Shown: positions 16,887 to 24,762 of the stretch, piece after piece
How the letters are laid out: each line of letters begins with the position of its first letter
Position numbering within the stretch: the stretch's first letter is position 1
Origin: an uncultured Lachnospiraceae bacterium
Lineage (GTDB): Bacteria > Bacillota > Clostridia > Lachnospirales > Lachnospiraceae
Length of the DNA: 33,983 nt
Direction of reading: 5' to 3'
Assembly (NCBI GenBank): GCA_902489925.1
Contig: CABUBX010000009.1
Location: 1-33,983, forward strand
Translations under genes and position numbers: made by a program
Notes under the pieces: model-generated
Seen by the model: the letters and a program-made list of their open reading frames with translations, nothing else
The model's database searches: none
What the model was told of the DNA's origin: nothing

Positions 16887-18284
16887 TTATTTAATATTTT
16901 CCAAAAATGCCTTAAAGCCTGCGTATGTACAATAGACATCTGCCTTGCTTGTCACTTCAAGCGGCGAATGCATGGAAAGCACCGGAACACCGCAGTCGAT
17001 TACATTCATGCCGAGATTTGCCATATCGACCGCAATTGTACCGCCGCCGCCAAGGTCTACCCTGCCAAGTTCTCCGGTCTGCCATACAATTTCCTTTTTA
17101 TCAAACATTCTTGTCACTTCTGCAAAAAATTCACTGTTGGCATCATTGCAGCCGCCCTTGCCTCTTGCGCCGGTATACTTCATAAGACATACGCCTTTGC
17201 CTGCAAACGCGCTGTTTAATTTATCATATGCTGATGGATAGGACGGCTCAAAAGCTGCTGTCACATCGGATGAAAGCATCTTTGAATTTTCGATGCACTG
17301 ATAATACTTATAAGAGTCAAAAGCACCGTCACATTTTGCAAGCAGCATTCTTAAAGCATTCTCATACATTCTTGACTGAGCGCCTGTATTGCCGCCGCTG
17401 CCGACCTCCTCCTTATCAGAGAGCATACATACACATGTCTTTTCCGGTTTTTCAACATCACAAAGTGCTCTTAAAGCCGTGTAAGCACATACGCGGTCAT
17501 CCTGTCCGTAAGCGCCGATAAAGGAACGGTCAAAGCCGACATCCTTTGCCTTGTGCGCCGGCACAAGCTCAAATTCTGCGCTGATAAAATCTTTTTCGGT
17601 AATTCCGTATTTTTCATTTAAAAGAAGCAGCACTGCCGCCTTCACGCACTGTTTTTCTTCTTTATCCTCAACAGGGATGCCGCCCACAAGCACATTCATC
17701 TCCTCGGCCTGCACAACCTCAGCGCCGGTTCTCTTGAGCTGTTCCTGGCTTAAATGCACTAAAATTTCATTAATTGTGAAAATAGGGTCATCATCATCCT
17801 CGCCGATAACAACTTCAATCTTTTCACCTTTTTGGTTAAAAATGACACCGTGCAGTGCCAGAGGCAATGTTGCCCACTGATATTTTTTAATACCGCCGTA
17901 ATAATGTGTTTTGAATAAGGCAAGTTCTTCATCTTCATATAACGGCATCGGTTTTAAGTCCACTCTCGGTGAATCAATATGAGCGCCTAAAATATTAAGT
18001 CCAAGACTCAAATCTTCTTTTCCGACAACTGCCGCAATCAAACCTTTACCGTGAATTTTTTTATAAACCTTATCGCCTGCCTTTACAGCCTGCTTTTTTT
18101 CAAGATTTTTATAGCCGTGAGCCTTTAAAAGCTTTACAGCTGCATCCACACACTCCCGCTCGGTTTTTCCTTCATCCAAAAATGTTTTATAGTCTTTTGC
18201 AAAATCAAAAATAGCCTTTCTTCCGTCTGTTCCTAAAACGTCCCATACACACGCTCTTTTGAGCAATAAATCTTTTGTCTTCAT
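16887..18284 (-). CDS. M18 family aminopeptidase
   Basis: A 465-residue di-zinc aminopeptidase of family M18 (aspartyl/leucyl aminopeptidase type), cutting single residues from peptide N-termini in the cytoplasm. Metal-site motifs are visible: GAHIDSPRVDLKP, the DKEEVGSGGNTGAQ segment with the glutamate pair, DDRVCAYTAL, and the C-terminal MHSPLEVTSKAD with the last histidine. The ATG at 18282-18284 lies behind AGGAGGAAC; an upstream in-frame start at 18335 would add 17 residues of non-family sequence and lacks a good site. It stands after a terminator and so is probably separately transcribed, with the metallo-hydrolase pseudogene as its former operon partner. Confidence 0.93.
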   Translation of the reverse strand: MKTKDLLLKRACVWDVLGTDGRKAIFDFAKDYKTFLDEGKTERECVDAAVKLLKAHGYKNLEKKQAVKAGDKVYKKIHGKGLIAAVVGKEDLSLGLNILGAHIDSPRVDLKPMPLYEDEELALFKTHYYGGIKKYQWATLPLALHGVIFNQKGEKIEVVIGEDDDDPIFTINEILVHLSQEQLKRTGAEVVQAEEMNVLVGGIPVEDKEEKQCVKAAVLLLLNEKYGITEKDFISAEFELVPAHKAKDVGFDRSFIGAYGQDDRVCAYTALRALCDVEKPEKTCVCMLSDKEEVGSGGNTGAQSRMYENALRMLLAKCDGAFDSYKYYQCIENSKMLSSDVTAAFEPSYPSAYDKLNSAFAGKGVCLMKYTGARGKGGCNDANSEFFAEVTRMFDKKEIVWQTGELGRVDLGGGGTIAVDMANLGMNVIDCGVPVLSMHSPLEVTSKADVYCTYAGFKAFLENIK

Positions 18285-18359
18285 GACTGTTCCTCCTGTT
18301 TTTTGTATTCCGGTACATCTTACGCGAATGTGCATCCCAAAAAGGTTTTATCCTATAGA

Positions 18360-18376
18360 AAAGCATTTCATGCTTT
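18360..18376 (-). promoter_or_regulatory. Palindrome upstream of the M18 aminopeptidase gene
   Basis: A perfect 7+3+7 inverted repeat (AAAGCAT and ATGCTTT arms) lies between the preceding terminator and the M18 start. No clear -35/-10 pair was found here, so it may be an operator next to an atypical promoter. Confidence 0.3.
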
Positions 18377-18403
18377 ATCGCACCAATATCTTTCCCATAA
18401 GAC

Positions 18404-18438
18404 AAAACCGGTCATCTTTAATAACAGAGACCGGTTTT
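18404..18438 (-). terminator. Terminator of the clpX-S8 peptidase-zinc ribbon operon
   Basis: A perfect 10-bp stem (AAAACCGGTC with GACCGGTTTT, arms 18404-18413 and 18429-18438) lies 6 bases after the stop of the zinc-ribbon gene. The stem ends in four T on the minus strand. Confidence 0.85.
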
Positions 18439-18444
18439 AACACA

Positions 18445-19026
18445 TTATTCGGTTTTATCTGTCACATCCACACCATCTGCCAAAGCTTCTTTTGTCTCTT
18501 TGTCTTCCGAAGCTTCTGCCGTTTCGGCCTCCGCTTTGGCTTCTTCAAATGACTCTTTGACTTCTTCCTCCGGCTCGTTTGCTTCCTCTGTCGGCTCTGC
18601 CGGCGCTTTTGCTTCTTCTGTCTGTGCTGCTTCAGATTGTTCTTCGTTTACTTCGTCTTCATCCTCAAAACGCGTACCGCATCTTGGACAATAAATTGTA
18701 TCCAGCGGCACACTCGCACCGCAGGCACGGCAATTCTTTTTATCACTCATTTTAGACAGCTTATCTTTAATTTCCTCCACTGCCTGTCTTGCACTGACAA
18801 TACGCTCATAAGACTGAAGCGCTTCCGATGTTTCGCCCTCTGTACCGTCTGCTTCCATTTTAGCAAAATAAAGCTTTCCTAGCAAGGCAAAATCGCGTTT
18901 TATATCGCCCTCAAGTGAAGTCTTTTTCATTTTCAGCTTCTGAATTTCAACAAGCTTTGTTGACTTTTTCACGATTGTCTCGGAAACATCTGTAATACTT
19001 TTCTTTACGTCATCAAAAAATGCCAT
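18445..19026 (-). CDS. Zinc-ribbon protein with coiled-coil N-terminus and acidic tail
   Basis: A 193-residue soluble protein of unknown function. Residues about 1-95 are charged and helical and probably form a coiled coil. A zinc ribbon follows at about 98-117, with CRACG and CPRCG as the two ligand pairs. The last 70 residues are almost entirely Glu, Ala, Lys and Thr, an extended acidic tail. It starts 16 bases after the S8 peptidase stop and is the last gene of the clpX operon. Proteins of this shape may act as adaptors or scaffolds; that is inference from context only. Confidence 0.75.
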   Translation of the reverse strand: MAFFDDVKKSITDVSETIVKKSTKLVEIQKLKMKKTSLEGDIKRDFALLGKLYFAKMEADGTEGETSEALQSYERIVSARQAVEEIKDKLSKMSDKKNCRACGASVPLDTIYCPRCGTRFEDEDEVNEEQSEAAQTEEAKAPAEPTEEANEPEEEVKESFEEAKAEAETAEASEDKETKEALADGVDVTDKTE

Positions 19027-19042
19027 ATTTTATTCCTCCTCG

Positions 19043-20737
19043 TTATGTTGTTAAGCTCTGAAAAACGTTGTACAAATCCAGTGTGCCAAAACCCCAAAGT
19101 GTATTTGGGTAGACAAGCTCGGCTTTTCTTTTCGCACCCCGTATCAGATATTTTTTTATCTCCGTCGTATCCATATTCAAATTATTTCTCAGGTAAATTC
19201 CCCATTCCATCAAAAGGGCTGCCGCACCGGCTGCATGGGCTGCTGCCACAGACGTGCCGCTTCGCACACCAAACCCGCCGCCGACAACAGGCGAAAAAAC
19301 ATTGACGCCCGGCGCCGCAATATCCGGCGTAATTCTGCCGGACGGTGTAAAGCCACGGCCGGAAGCATAATAAATACTGTCATTGTTGTGATTATACGCA
19401 GCCACATTGACGGAGGTTTCTGTATCCCCCGGCGATGTGATTGTAAAATCAGGATTTGGTTTTAAAAAATACGTTCCCTCCTGAAGAAACTGACTTATAG
19501 GCAGCCACATATTGTAGGTTCCATACACAAGATTTTCACCGTAAACACGAATCGTCCACACACCTGATGTCGGATTCTGAAATCGCATCACAATCAGTGC
19601 ATCTCCCGATGAGGATTCTACCAGCTTGTACTGAACAAAAATCTCTGTAGGCTCAAGCACAAAATCTATCGTCTGCACCTGCCCGTACCTCGGAGGTATA
19701 CGTTCTATACGTTCGCCAAGCGGTGTCACAATTCCGATGGAAAATATGTCCGGCGTCCGTCCCCAGAGTTCTATTGTAAAACCATTCTCCGAGCTGTCGG
19801 CACGGACTTCCACCTCCTCATAAGTTTTATCCTTCGTAAGCTGTCCGAAATAGTGTCCGTTTTCATTGCCTTCGTTGCCGCAGGCGCTGACCATACAGCA
19901 TCCCCTAAGGCTTCCGGTATCATTCATATAGGAATTAAGATAGCTCAGACCATTATGGTCCCCTGAGCTAGTTCCGACACCGATGCAGATAACAAGCGGC
20001 ATTCCAAGGCTTCTTGCCGTATCTGTCAAATACTTGATGCCCATCATAATATCATTTTCCTGAAATGCCGGGACATCGGCTTTCACGAGATTATAACTTC
20101 TCAAATAGCCCTTTGCCGGCTTTAGTTTAACAATACCGATTGCTGCCAAAGGTGCGGCACCTGTAAAATCATTGGCTTTATTTTCACTTCCGGCTGCAAT
20201 GCCCGCAAGAACAGTCCCATGCCCTAATTCATCCTTAGACGGCACAATATCATAAGGATTATCGGAAGCCAGTGCCTCATTAATCATCTCCTGCGTATAT
20301 TCAGTGCCGTAGAAAATACCTTCCGGCATCGTCCCATCCTGTATATTCTGGTCCCACAGCCGCACAATCCTCGTTGTGCCGTCAGCCTGTAAAAATACCG
20401 GATGCGTATAATCAATGCCGGTATCAACAATGCCGATTAAAATGCCGCTGCCCTTTAATGACAGATATGGCTGGCGGTGCAGCCGCGTAATTCCCGAAGC
20501 ATCCATGCTTGTCGTATCCATAAGACCATAGAGCTTTGGCACGGCATTATAGGCAAAGCGCGTAACTTCATTCATCCTCGAAACCGGTGTGTGAATAACA
20601 ACATATCTTGAATTAATCACCTGCAGACATTTAGCATCGTAGCGGTCGGCAACACTTACCGCATCGCCGCCGTACTCAATAATAAAATCTGCATAATCTT
20701 CTGAAAGTATCATCGGCCTGCATTCACTTTCAGTCAT
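19043..20737 (-). CDS. S8 family subtilisin-like peptidase, CspB/CspC-like
   Basis: A 564-residue subtilase with an intact triad: D105 in GIVDTGIDYTHP, H173 in DELGHGTVLAGI and S496 in RSGTSVAAAHAAGAAAL. The oxyanion Asn lies in SACGNEGN (about 288). There is a long insertion of about 200 residues between the Asn and Ser motifs, as in clostridial Csp peptidases. There is no signal peptide, so it is either intracellular or exported by another route. The Csp family is known for activating spore cortex lytic enzymes at germination, but most Lachnospiraceae paralogues are uncharacterised. I used the ATG at 20737, behind GGGGGT; another ATG four codons upstream lacks a site. It lies 36 bases after clpX. 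Confidence 0.88.
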   Translation of the reverse strand: MTESECRPMILSEDYADFIIEYGGDAVSVADRYDAKCLQVINSRYVVIHTPVSRMNEVTRFAYNAVPKLYGLMDTTSMDASGITRLHRQPYLSLKGSGILIGIVDTGIDYTHPVFLQADGTTRIVRLWDQNIQDGTMPEGIFYGTEYTQEMINEALASDNPYDIVPSKDELGHGTVLAGIAAGSENKANDFTGAAPLAAIGIVKLKPAKGYLRSYNLVKADVPAFQENDIMMGIKYLTDTARSLGMPLVICIGVGTSSGDHNGLSYLNSYMNDTGSLRGCCMVSACGNEGNENGHYFGQLTKDKTYEEVEVRADSSENGFTIELWGRTPDIFSIGIVTPLGERIERIPPRYGQVQTIDFVLEPTEIFVQYKLVESSSGDALIVMRFQNPTSGVWTIRVYGENLVYGTYNMWLPISQFLQEGTYFLKPNPDFTITSPGDTETSVNVAAYNHNNDSIYYASGRGFTPSGRITPDIAAPGVNVFSPVVGGGFGVRSGTSVAAAHAAGAAALLMEWGIYLRNNLNMDTTEIKKYLIRGAKRKAELVYPNTLWGFGTLDLYNVFQSLTT

Positions 20738-20773
20738 ATAAACCCCCATATCTTTTATTTTAGTATATGACGT

Positions 20774-22216
20774 TTAAGAATTTTTAGCTACCGAGAGCGA
20801 ACCGCGCATCTCAATCAGTGGTCCGCCCGTATGCTCAATATAATCTTTTGTAATTGTCACTCTGCCAATATTGTCATCCTTTGGAATCTCATACATAATA
20901 TCCAGCATAAATTCTTCAATAATCGAACGCAACGCTCTTGCACCGGTTTTCTTTTCCATCGCCTTTGCCGCAATTGCCTCCAATGCTTCGTCAGAAAACT
21001 GTAAATCGACCTCATCAAGCGCCAAAAGCTTCTGATACTGCTTTAAGATTGCGTTCTTTGGCTCTTTTAATATCTTTACAAGCATATCCTCGCTTAATCC
21101 CTGCAGTGTAAATATCACCGGAAGACGTCCGATAAATTCGGGAATCATACCGAAGGTACGCAAATCATCAATCGTTACCTTGCTGATTAAGTCCTTATCA
21201 TTATCATACTTATCCTTGAGGTCTGCAATAAAGCCAATCGAGCTGTGCTGAGTGAGACGTTCTTTAATAATATTGTCCAAATCCGGAAAGGCACCGCCGC
21301 ATATAAATAAAATATTTTTCGTGCTGACAGTTGTCATCGGCACCATAGCATTCTTACTGCTGGCGCCTACCGGAACCTCGATATCACTGCCCTCTAACAG
21401 CTTTAAAAGCCCCTGCTGTACGGATTCTCCGCTGACATCACGGCTTGTCGTATTCTTTTTCTTTGCAATCTTGTCAATCTCGTCAATAAAAATAATACCG
21501 CGCTCTGCCTTCTCCACATCGTTATCTGCTGCTGCCAAAAGCTTTGAAACAACACTTTCAACATCGTCACCGATATAACCGGCTTCTGTCAGCGTCGTCG
21601 CATCGGTGATTGCCAAAGGCACATCCAAAAGCCGTGCCAGGGTCTTCACAAGATAGGTTTTACCGCAGCCTGTCGGTCCAATCATCAGCATGTTGGACTT
21701 TTCAATCTCAATATCATCCATCGTGTTTGTAGCCACACGCTTATAATGATTATAAACGGCTACAGACATAACCTTCTTGGCATATTCCTGTCCAATCACA
21801 TAATCATCAAGCTGTGCCTTTATAACATGGGGTGCCGGTATTTTTTTAATATCCAATGCCGGCTGCCCATCCTCCTTAGGCTTTTTCTTTTTAAGTTTTT
21901 GAGACTTTGGCACTGAATCAGGGCCGCCCATGACAGGCATCCCAAAACCGAACAAATCCTGAAAATTGATATTATTCAGATTCATCATATCCTGATAATT
22001 CATCCCGCTATTGTTCATCGTATCAAAGCTTTTTTGCATACAATCCGAACACACGCAAATATTGTTAATTGGCAGATGAATCATCTTGCCGGCTTTACTC
22101 TCGGGACGGCGGCATACATAGCAAATGTCCTCATATTCTTTATGGTCGTCTTTTTTATTATCTGCTGCCTTATCTTCTGTTTTTGTCAATTCGTCTTTAT
22201 CTTTATAGTCGCTCAT
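20774..22216 (-). CDS. clpX: ClpX-like AAA+ unfoldase with extended zinc-finger linker
   Basis: A 480-residue AAA+ ATPase of the ClpX family, longer than the usual 410-430. Seen in order: an N-terminal zinc finger (C32, C35, C56, C59), a Met/Asn/Lys-rich linker of about 60 residues (65-125), Walker A GPTGCGKT (180-187), pore loop GYIG (213-216, usually GYVG), Walker B IIFIDEID (241-248), an IGF loop (327-329) used to dock on ClpP, and the sensor-2 GARALRS. It should therefore unfold proteins for ClpP. No clpP or tig lies next to it, unlike the usual tig-clpP-clpX order, so the genome may carry a second canonical clpX. The ATG follows AGGAGG; an upstream in-frame start (22252) has no site. Confidence 0.85.
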   Translation of the reverse strand: MSDYKDKDELTKTEDKAADNKKDDHKEYEDICYVCRRPESKAGKMIHLPINNICVCSDCMQKSFDTMNNSGMNYQDMMNLNNINFQDLFGFGMPVMGGPDSVPKSQKLKKKKPKEDGQPALDIKKIPAPHVIKAQLDDYVIGQEYAKKVMSVAVYNHYKRVATNTMDDIEIEKSNMLMIGPTGCGKTYLVKTLARLLDVPLAITDATTLTEAGYIGDDVESVVSKLLAAADNDVEKAERGIIFIDEIDKIAKKKNTTSRDVSGESVQQGLLKLLEGSDIEVPVGASSKNAMVPMTTVSTKNILFICGGAFPDLDNIIKERLTQHSSIGFIADLKDKYDNDKDLISKVTIDDLRTFGMIPEFIGRLPVIFTLQGLSEDMLVKILKEPKNAILKQYQKLLALDEVDLQFSDEALEAIAAKAMEKKTGARALRSIIEEFMLDIMYEIPKDDNIGRVTITKDYIEHTGGPLIEMRGSLSVAKNS

Positions 22217-22250
22217 GCTTTTCCTCCTGTAATCTAATCTGATAACTTCC

Positions 22251-22279
22251 ATTATAGGACAAAAAAATCATTTGTACAA
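22251..22279 (-). promoter_or_regulatory. Proximal clpX promoter P2
   Basis: TTGTAC (22274-22279) and a perfect TATAAT (22251-22256) are separated by 17 bases on the minus strand. This would start a transcript with a leader of about 30 bases before the clpX ATG. Confidence 0.6.
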
Positions 22280-22372
22280 CTTAAAGAATTATAAAATCAC
22301 CTCCGATTGACGGCACAAAGCACTGTCTGTGTTTTACGCCGTATACAATATTATTTTCTTTAGTATACTATA

Positions 22373-22407
22373 TATCATATAATATATGATAATTCATACT
22401 ATGTCAA
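22373..22407 (-). promoter_or_regulatory. Distal clpX promoter P1 with palindrome over the -10 box
   Basis: A perfect TTGACA (22402-22407) is 17 bases from TATTAT (22379-22384) on the minus strand. A perfect 8+3+8 palindrome (TATCATAT and ATATGATA arms, 22373-22391) covers the -10 box, the position expected of a repressor site. It would give a leader of about 155 bases that runs through P2. Confidence 0.65.
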
Positions 22408-22454
22408 GTAAAATCTTAGCCGCTATCCGACACCGTCTTTTAGAAATTTAAAAA

Positions 22455-22483
22455 TGGGCTGCATCTTTTACAGACACAGCCCA
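22455..22483 (-). terminator. Intrinsic terminator of htrA
   Basis: A 7-bp stem (TGGGCTG with CAGCCCA, arms 22455-22461 and 22477-22483) is followed by TTTTTAAATTT on the minus strand. It lies shortly after the htrA stop. Confidence 0.85.
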
Positions 22484-22505
22484 CAATATTTATCATCTAT
22501 TTAAT

Positions 22506-24218
22506 TTAGTCTTCTGCCGGCATCTCTGCCTTAGAGCCGAGCACTGTAACAACCTCCTGTGGATTACTGTAGCTTCCTGAATCTTTAGGCACACACACCT
22601 TCATCTTAACCGTATCACCGGGGTTGCACTTTTGAAGTTCTTCCTGAAGTTCCTCCATTGTTGTAATGTCTTTGCCGTTAAAGCTTGTAATAATGCAGCC
22701 TGCACTAAGTCCTGCTCTTGCCGCTGCGGAATTTTCATAAACGGTACTAATCAATACACCTTGAGGATAACCGTATTTCTTCGCTGTTTCCGCATCAATT
22801 GTACCGCCTCTGATACCGAGTGCCGCTGTATTTTCATCGGTCTTTGTCACAATATCGCCGCTTAAAATACCTTTGGCCGTCTCAATTGCTTCATTAATCG
22901 GAATTGCCCAGCCAATACCCTCGACATCCGTATCCGCATATTTTGCCGTATTCACACCGATGACCTCACCTTTTGTATTTAAAAGTGCGCCGCCGCTGTT
23001 GCCCGGATTAATGGCTGCAGAGGTCTGAATCACTGTTGTCGTTTCATCTGTAAGCTGAATCTGTCTGTTAAGTGCACTGACTGTACCTGTAACAACAGAC
23101 TGTCCGTAACCTAAAGCATTACCGATGGCAATAGCGCCTTCACCCATCTCAAGTGTATCTGAATCGCCGATAACTGCCGCTTTGATATTGCCCTTTGTCT
23201 CCTCCGTAAGTGTACTTAACGGCACCGACAAAACCGCGATATCCGGATTTACTGTAAAGCCCTCAATGGCTGCATCTGCCGTCGAGCCATCATTAAAAGT
23301 CACTTGAACCGCTGTTGAATCTTCAATCACATGATTATTCGTAAGCACATAGATATTCTTCTCATCCTGGCTGAAAATAATACCCGAGCCTGCACCTTCA
23401 CCTTCCTGTGTATAGCGTCTTCCGAAGAAATCCTGTCCTGTCACCGCAATCTTTGTATTAACAGCAACAATTGACGGAAGCACCTGCTCTGCAATGTCCG
23501 ATACGTCCTGTCCCTCAATTGTTTCAACATTTTTTGAAGAAGTCTTTACAATGTTAATCTGATTTTCATTGGCATTATCATCGCCCCGTACAACACTGCC
23601 GATAGCTCTTATGCCTTCAATTGTACCTCCGGCAATCAGACCGAACACAAGCGCTGCCGCAACAAGCTTTGCCCATTTCTTTCCTGTACCGTTACTTTTC
23701 TTTTTCGGCTTTTTCGCTTTCGGAGGATTTTGATAGCCGTTAAAATTCTGCTGATAGCCGCCGTTTGGATTACCCTGTCCTCCATAATTCATCTGTGGTC
23801 CATAGCCTCTTTGAGGACCATAACCGTTTTGTCCGTTCACGCCCTGACTATAATTGTTCTGATAAGTCGAACGGTCATTTGGTCCGTAATTTGTCCGGTA
23901 AGATGACTGAGCGCCCTGACTGTAATTGTTCTGGTACGATGACTGATTATTCTTGCCGTAAGTGCTCTGATACGATGACTGATTATTCTGCCCATAGACT
24001 GTATGATAATCCTGACGGAAATTGTTTTGTGTACTCTCATTGGTATGTCCCTCGTTGTGCTTATTTAACTCATTTTGATTAAAACGATAGACGGATGAAG
24101 CACCTTCTTCCGGATTCTGCTCAGACTTATCCTCAGACTTATCCTCATTCAATTCCTGCTGCACCTTCGCTTCTTCATATTCATTTTGCTTTTGTTCTTT
24201 TTCAAATTCTTCACTCAT
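22506..24218 (-). CDS. htrA: HtrA/DegP-type membrane-anchored serine protease
   Basis: A 570-residue S1C protease. The cytoplasmic N-terminus (1-186) is acidic at first, then rich in Tyr, Gln, Asn, Ser and Gly with 12-residue repeats (about 75-134), then basic (PPKAKKPKKK). One membrane helix spans about 187-207. Outside lie the trypsin-like domain with H296 (TNNHVI), D326 (NPDIAV) and S408 (GNSGGA), and one PDZ domain at about 465-560. It should degrade or refold misfolded proteins at the outer face of the membrane. The ATG follows AAAGGGG. The gene appears to stand alone, with response-regulator-like repeats upstream and a terminator downstream. The N-terminal tail is much longer than in Bacillus HtrA. 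Confidence 0.92.
   Translation of the reverse strand: MSEEFEKEQKQNEYEEAKVQQELNEDKSEDKSEQNPEEGASSVYRFNQNELNKHNEGHTNESTQNNFRQDYHTVYGQNNQSSYQSTYGKNNQSSYQNNYSQGAQSSYRTNYGPNDRSTYQNNYSQGVNGQNGYGPQRGYGPQMNYGGQGNPNGGYQQNFNGYQNPPKAKKPKKKSNGTGKKWAKLVAAALVFGLIAGGTIEGIRAIGSVVRGDDNANENQINIVKTSSKNVETIEGQDVSDIAEQVLPSIVAVNTKIAVTGQDFFGRRYTQEGEGAGSGIIFSQDEKNIYVLTNNHVIEDSTAVQVTFNDGSTADAAIEGFTVNPDIAVLSVPLSTLTEETKGNIKAAVIGDSDTLEMGEGAIAIGNALGYGQSVVTGTVSALNRQIQLTDETTTVIQTSAAINPGNSGGALLNTKGEVIGVNTAKYADTDVEGIGWAIPINEAIETAKGILSGDIVTKTDENTAALGIRGGTIDAETAKKYGYPQGVLISTVYENSAAARAGLSAGCIITSFNGKDITTMEELQEELQKCNPGDTVKMKVCVPKDSGSYSNPQEVVTVLGSKAEMPAED
23760..24003 (-). repeat. 36-bp degenerate tandem repeats encoding the HtrA N-terminal tail
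   Basis: The DNA coding for about residues 75-134 of HtrA repeats with a 36-base period. For example, a 19-base block TACGATGACTGATTATTCT occurs at 23935-23953 and again at 23971-23989. The encoded unit is about 12 residues with NNQSSYQ at its core, and the copies diverge towards the membrane helix, where GYGPQ-type units take over. Confidence 0.7.
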
Positions 24219-24241
24219 TAGGATTTGCCCCTTTCTATCTT

Positions 24242-24258
24242 AAACAAAACTTTTGTTT
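24242..24258 (-). promoter_or_regulatory. Palindrome in the htrA leader
   Basis: AAACAAAA and TTTTGTTT arms around one central base form a perfect 17-bp palindrome, about 25 bases before the htrA ATG. It may be an operator or a small leader hairpin. Confidence 0.35.
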
Positions 24259-24307
24259 GTCTTATTGATTTTACAAGACATATATTAACAAGCATTTGTG
24301 TCCTTAC

Positions 24308-24335
24308 TGTGAATCCAATGTGAATCCGTTGTGAA
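24308..24335 (-). promoter_or_regulatory. Three TTCACA direct repeats at 11-bp spacing upstream of htrA
   Basis: TTCACA occurs on the minus strand at 24330-24335, 24319-24324 and 24308-24313, each separated by 5 bases, giving an exact 11-bp period. Two of them are part of a longer GGATTCACA. Such tandem half-sites one helical turn apart are typical of OmpR/PhoB-family response regulators. They lie 90-115 bases before the htrA ATG, where an activator of a weak promoter would bind. A TAATAT further down could be the -10 box. Confidence 0.55.
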
Positions 24336-24342
24336 AAGCTAT

Positions 24343-24762
24343 CTATTTTTTCTGCTTGAAAATAATAAGTTTACTGAAAATATAGTTAAATATAACAACA
24401 AAAACATTGCAGAAAAGCTTTGCTGCCAGCGATGGCAAATGGAATATATCAACACAGACAAACATAATCAGCATATCTCCCAAGCCCGACATCACCCGAG
24501 CACCGATAAAAAGAAACATCTCCCGAAAAATTGCCGCTGCGCCGCTGCATTTGCTTTTAAAAACCCATTTTCGGTTGGTCACATAAGCAAAGAGTACCGA
24601 GGCCAGCCATGCCGCTGCATTTGCTGCAAGATAATGGACATGTAAAACATCATTGACGATAAAAAAAACAACGATATTCACCAATGTTGTCAAGCCACCG
24701 AAAAAAACATAGGCAATAATTTCTTCGTATTTTTTATAAAGTTTTTTACATTTATCAAGCAT
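24343..24762 (-). CDS. GtrA family membrane protein (putative polyprenyl-linked sugar flippase)
   Basis: A 139-residue protein with four membrane helices, the standard GtrA size. FGGLTTLVNIVVFF near the N-terminus, AYVTNRKWVFKS in the middle and FNYIFSKLIIFK at the end match the family pattern. GtrA proteins are thought to move undecaprenyl-phosphate-linked sugars across the membrane. The ATG at 24760-24762 lies behind AAAGGAG; the longer open frame to 24825 would add non-family residues. It overlaps the GtrB-like gene by 8 bases, so the two are coupled. The likely role is sugar decoration of a wall polymer or protein. Confidence 0.88.
   Translation of the reverse strand: MLDKCKKLYKKYEEIIAYVFFGGLTTLVNIVVFFIVNDVLHVHYLAANAAAWLASVLFAYVTNRKWVFKSKCSGAAAIFREMFLFIGARVMSGLGDMLIMFVCVDIFHLPSLAAKLFCNVFVVIFNYIFSKLIIFKQKK

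Noticed and set aside
16755..17219. Open frame of 154 codons on the plus strand
   Set aside because: It is antisense to the M18 aminopeptidase and the pseudogene; the composition (many Cys, His, Phe) is that of a shadow frame.
22280..22372. Riboswitch or leader peptide before clpX
   Set aside because: The leader has only weak short stems, and the GGAGGTGA in it is not followed by a start codon at a usable distance. No known riboswitch core was recognised.
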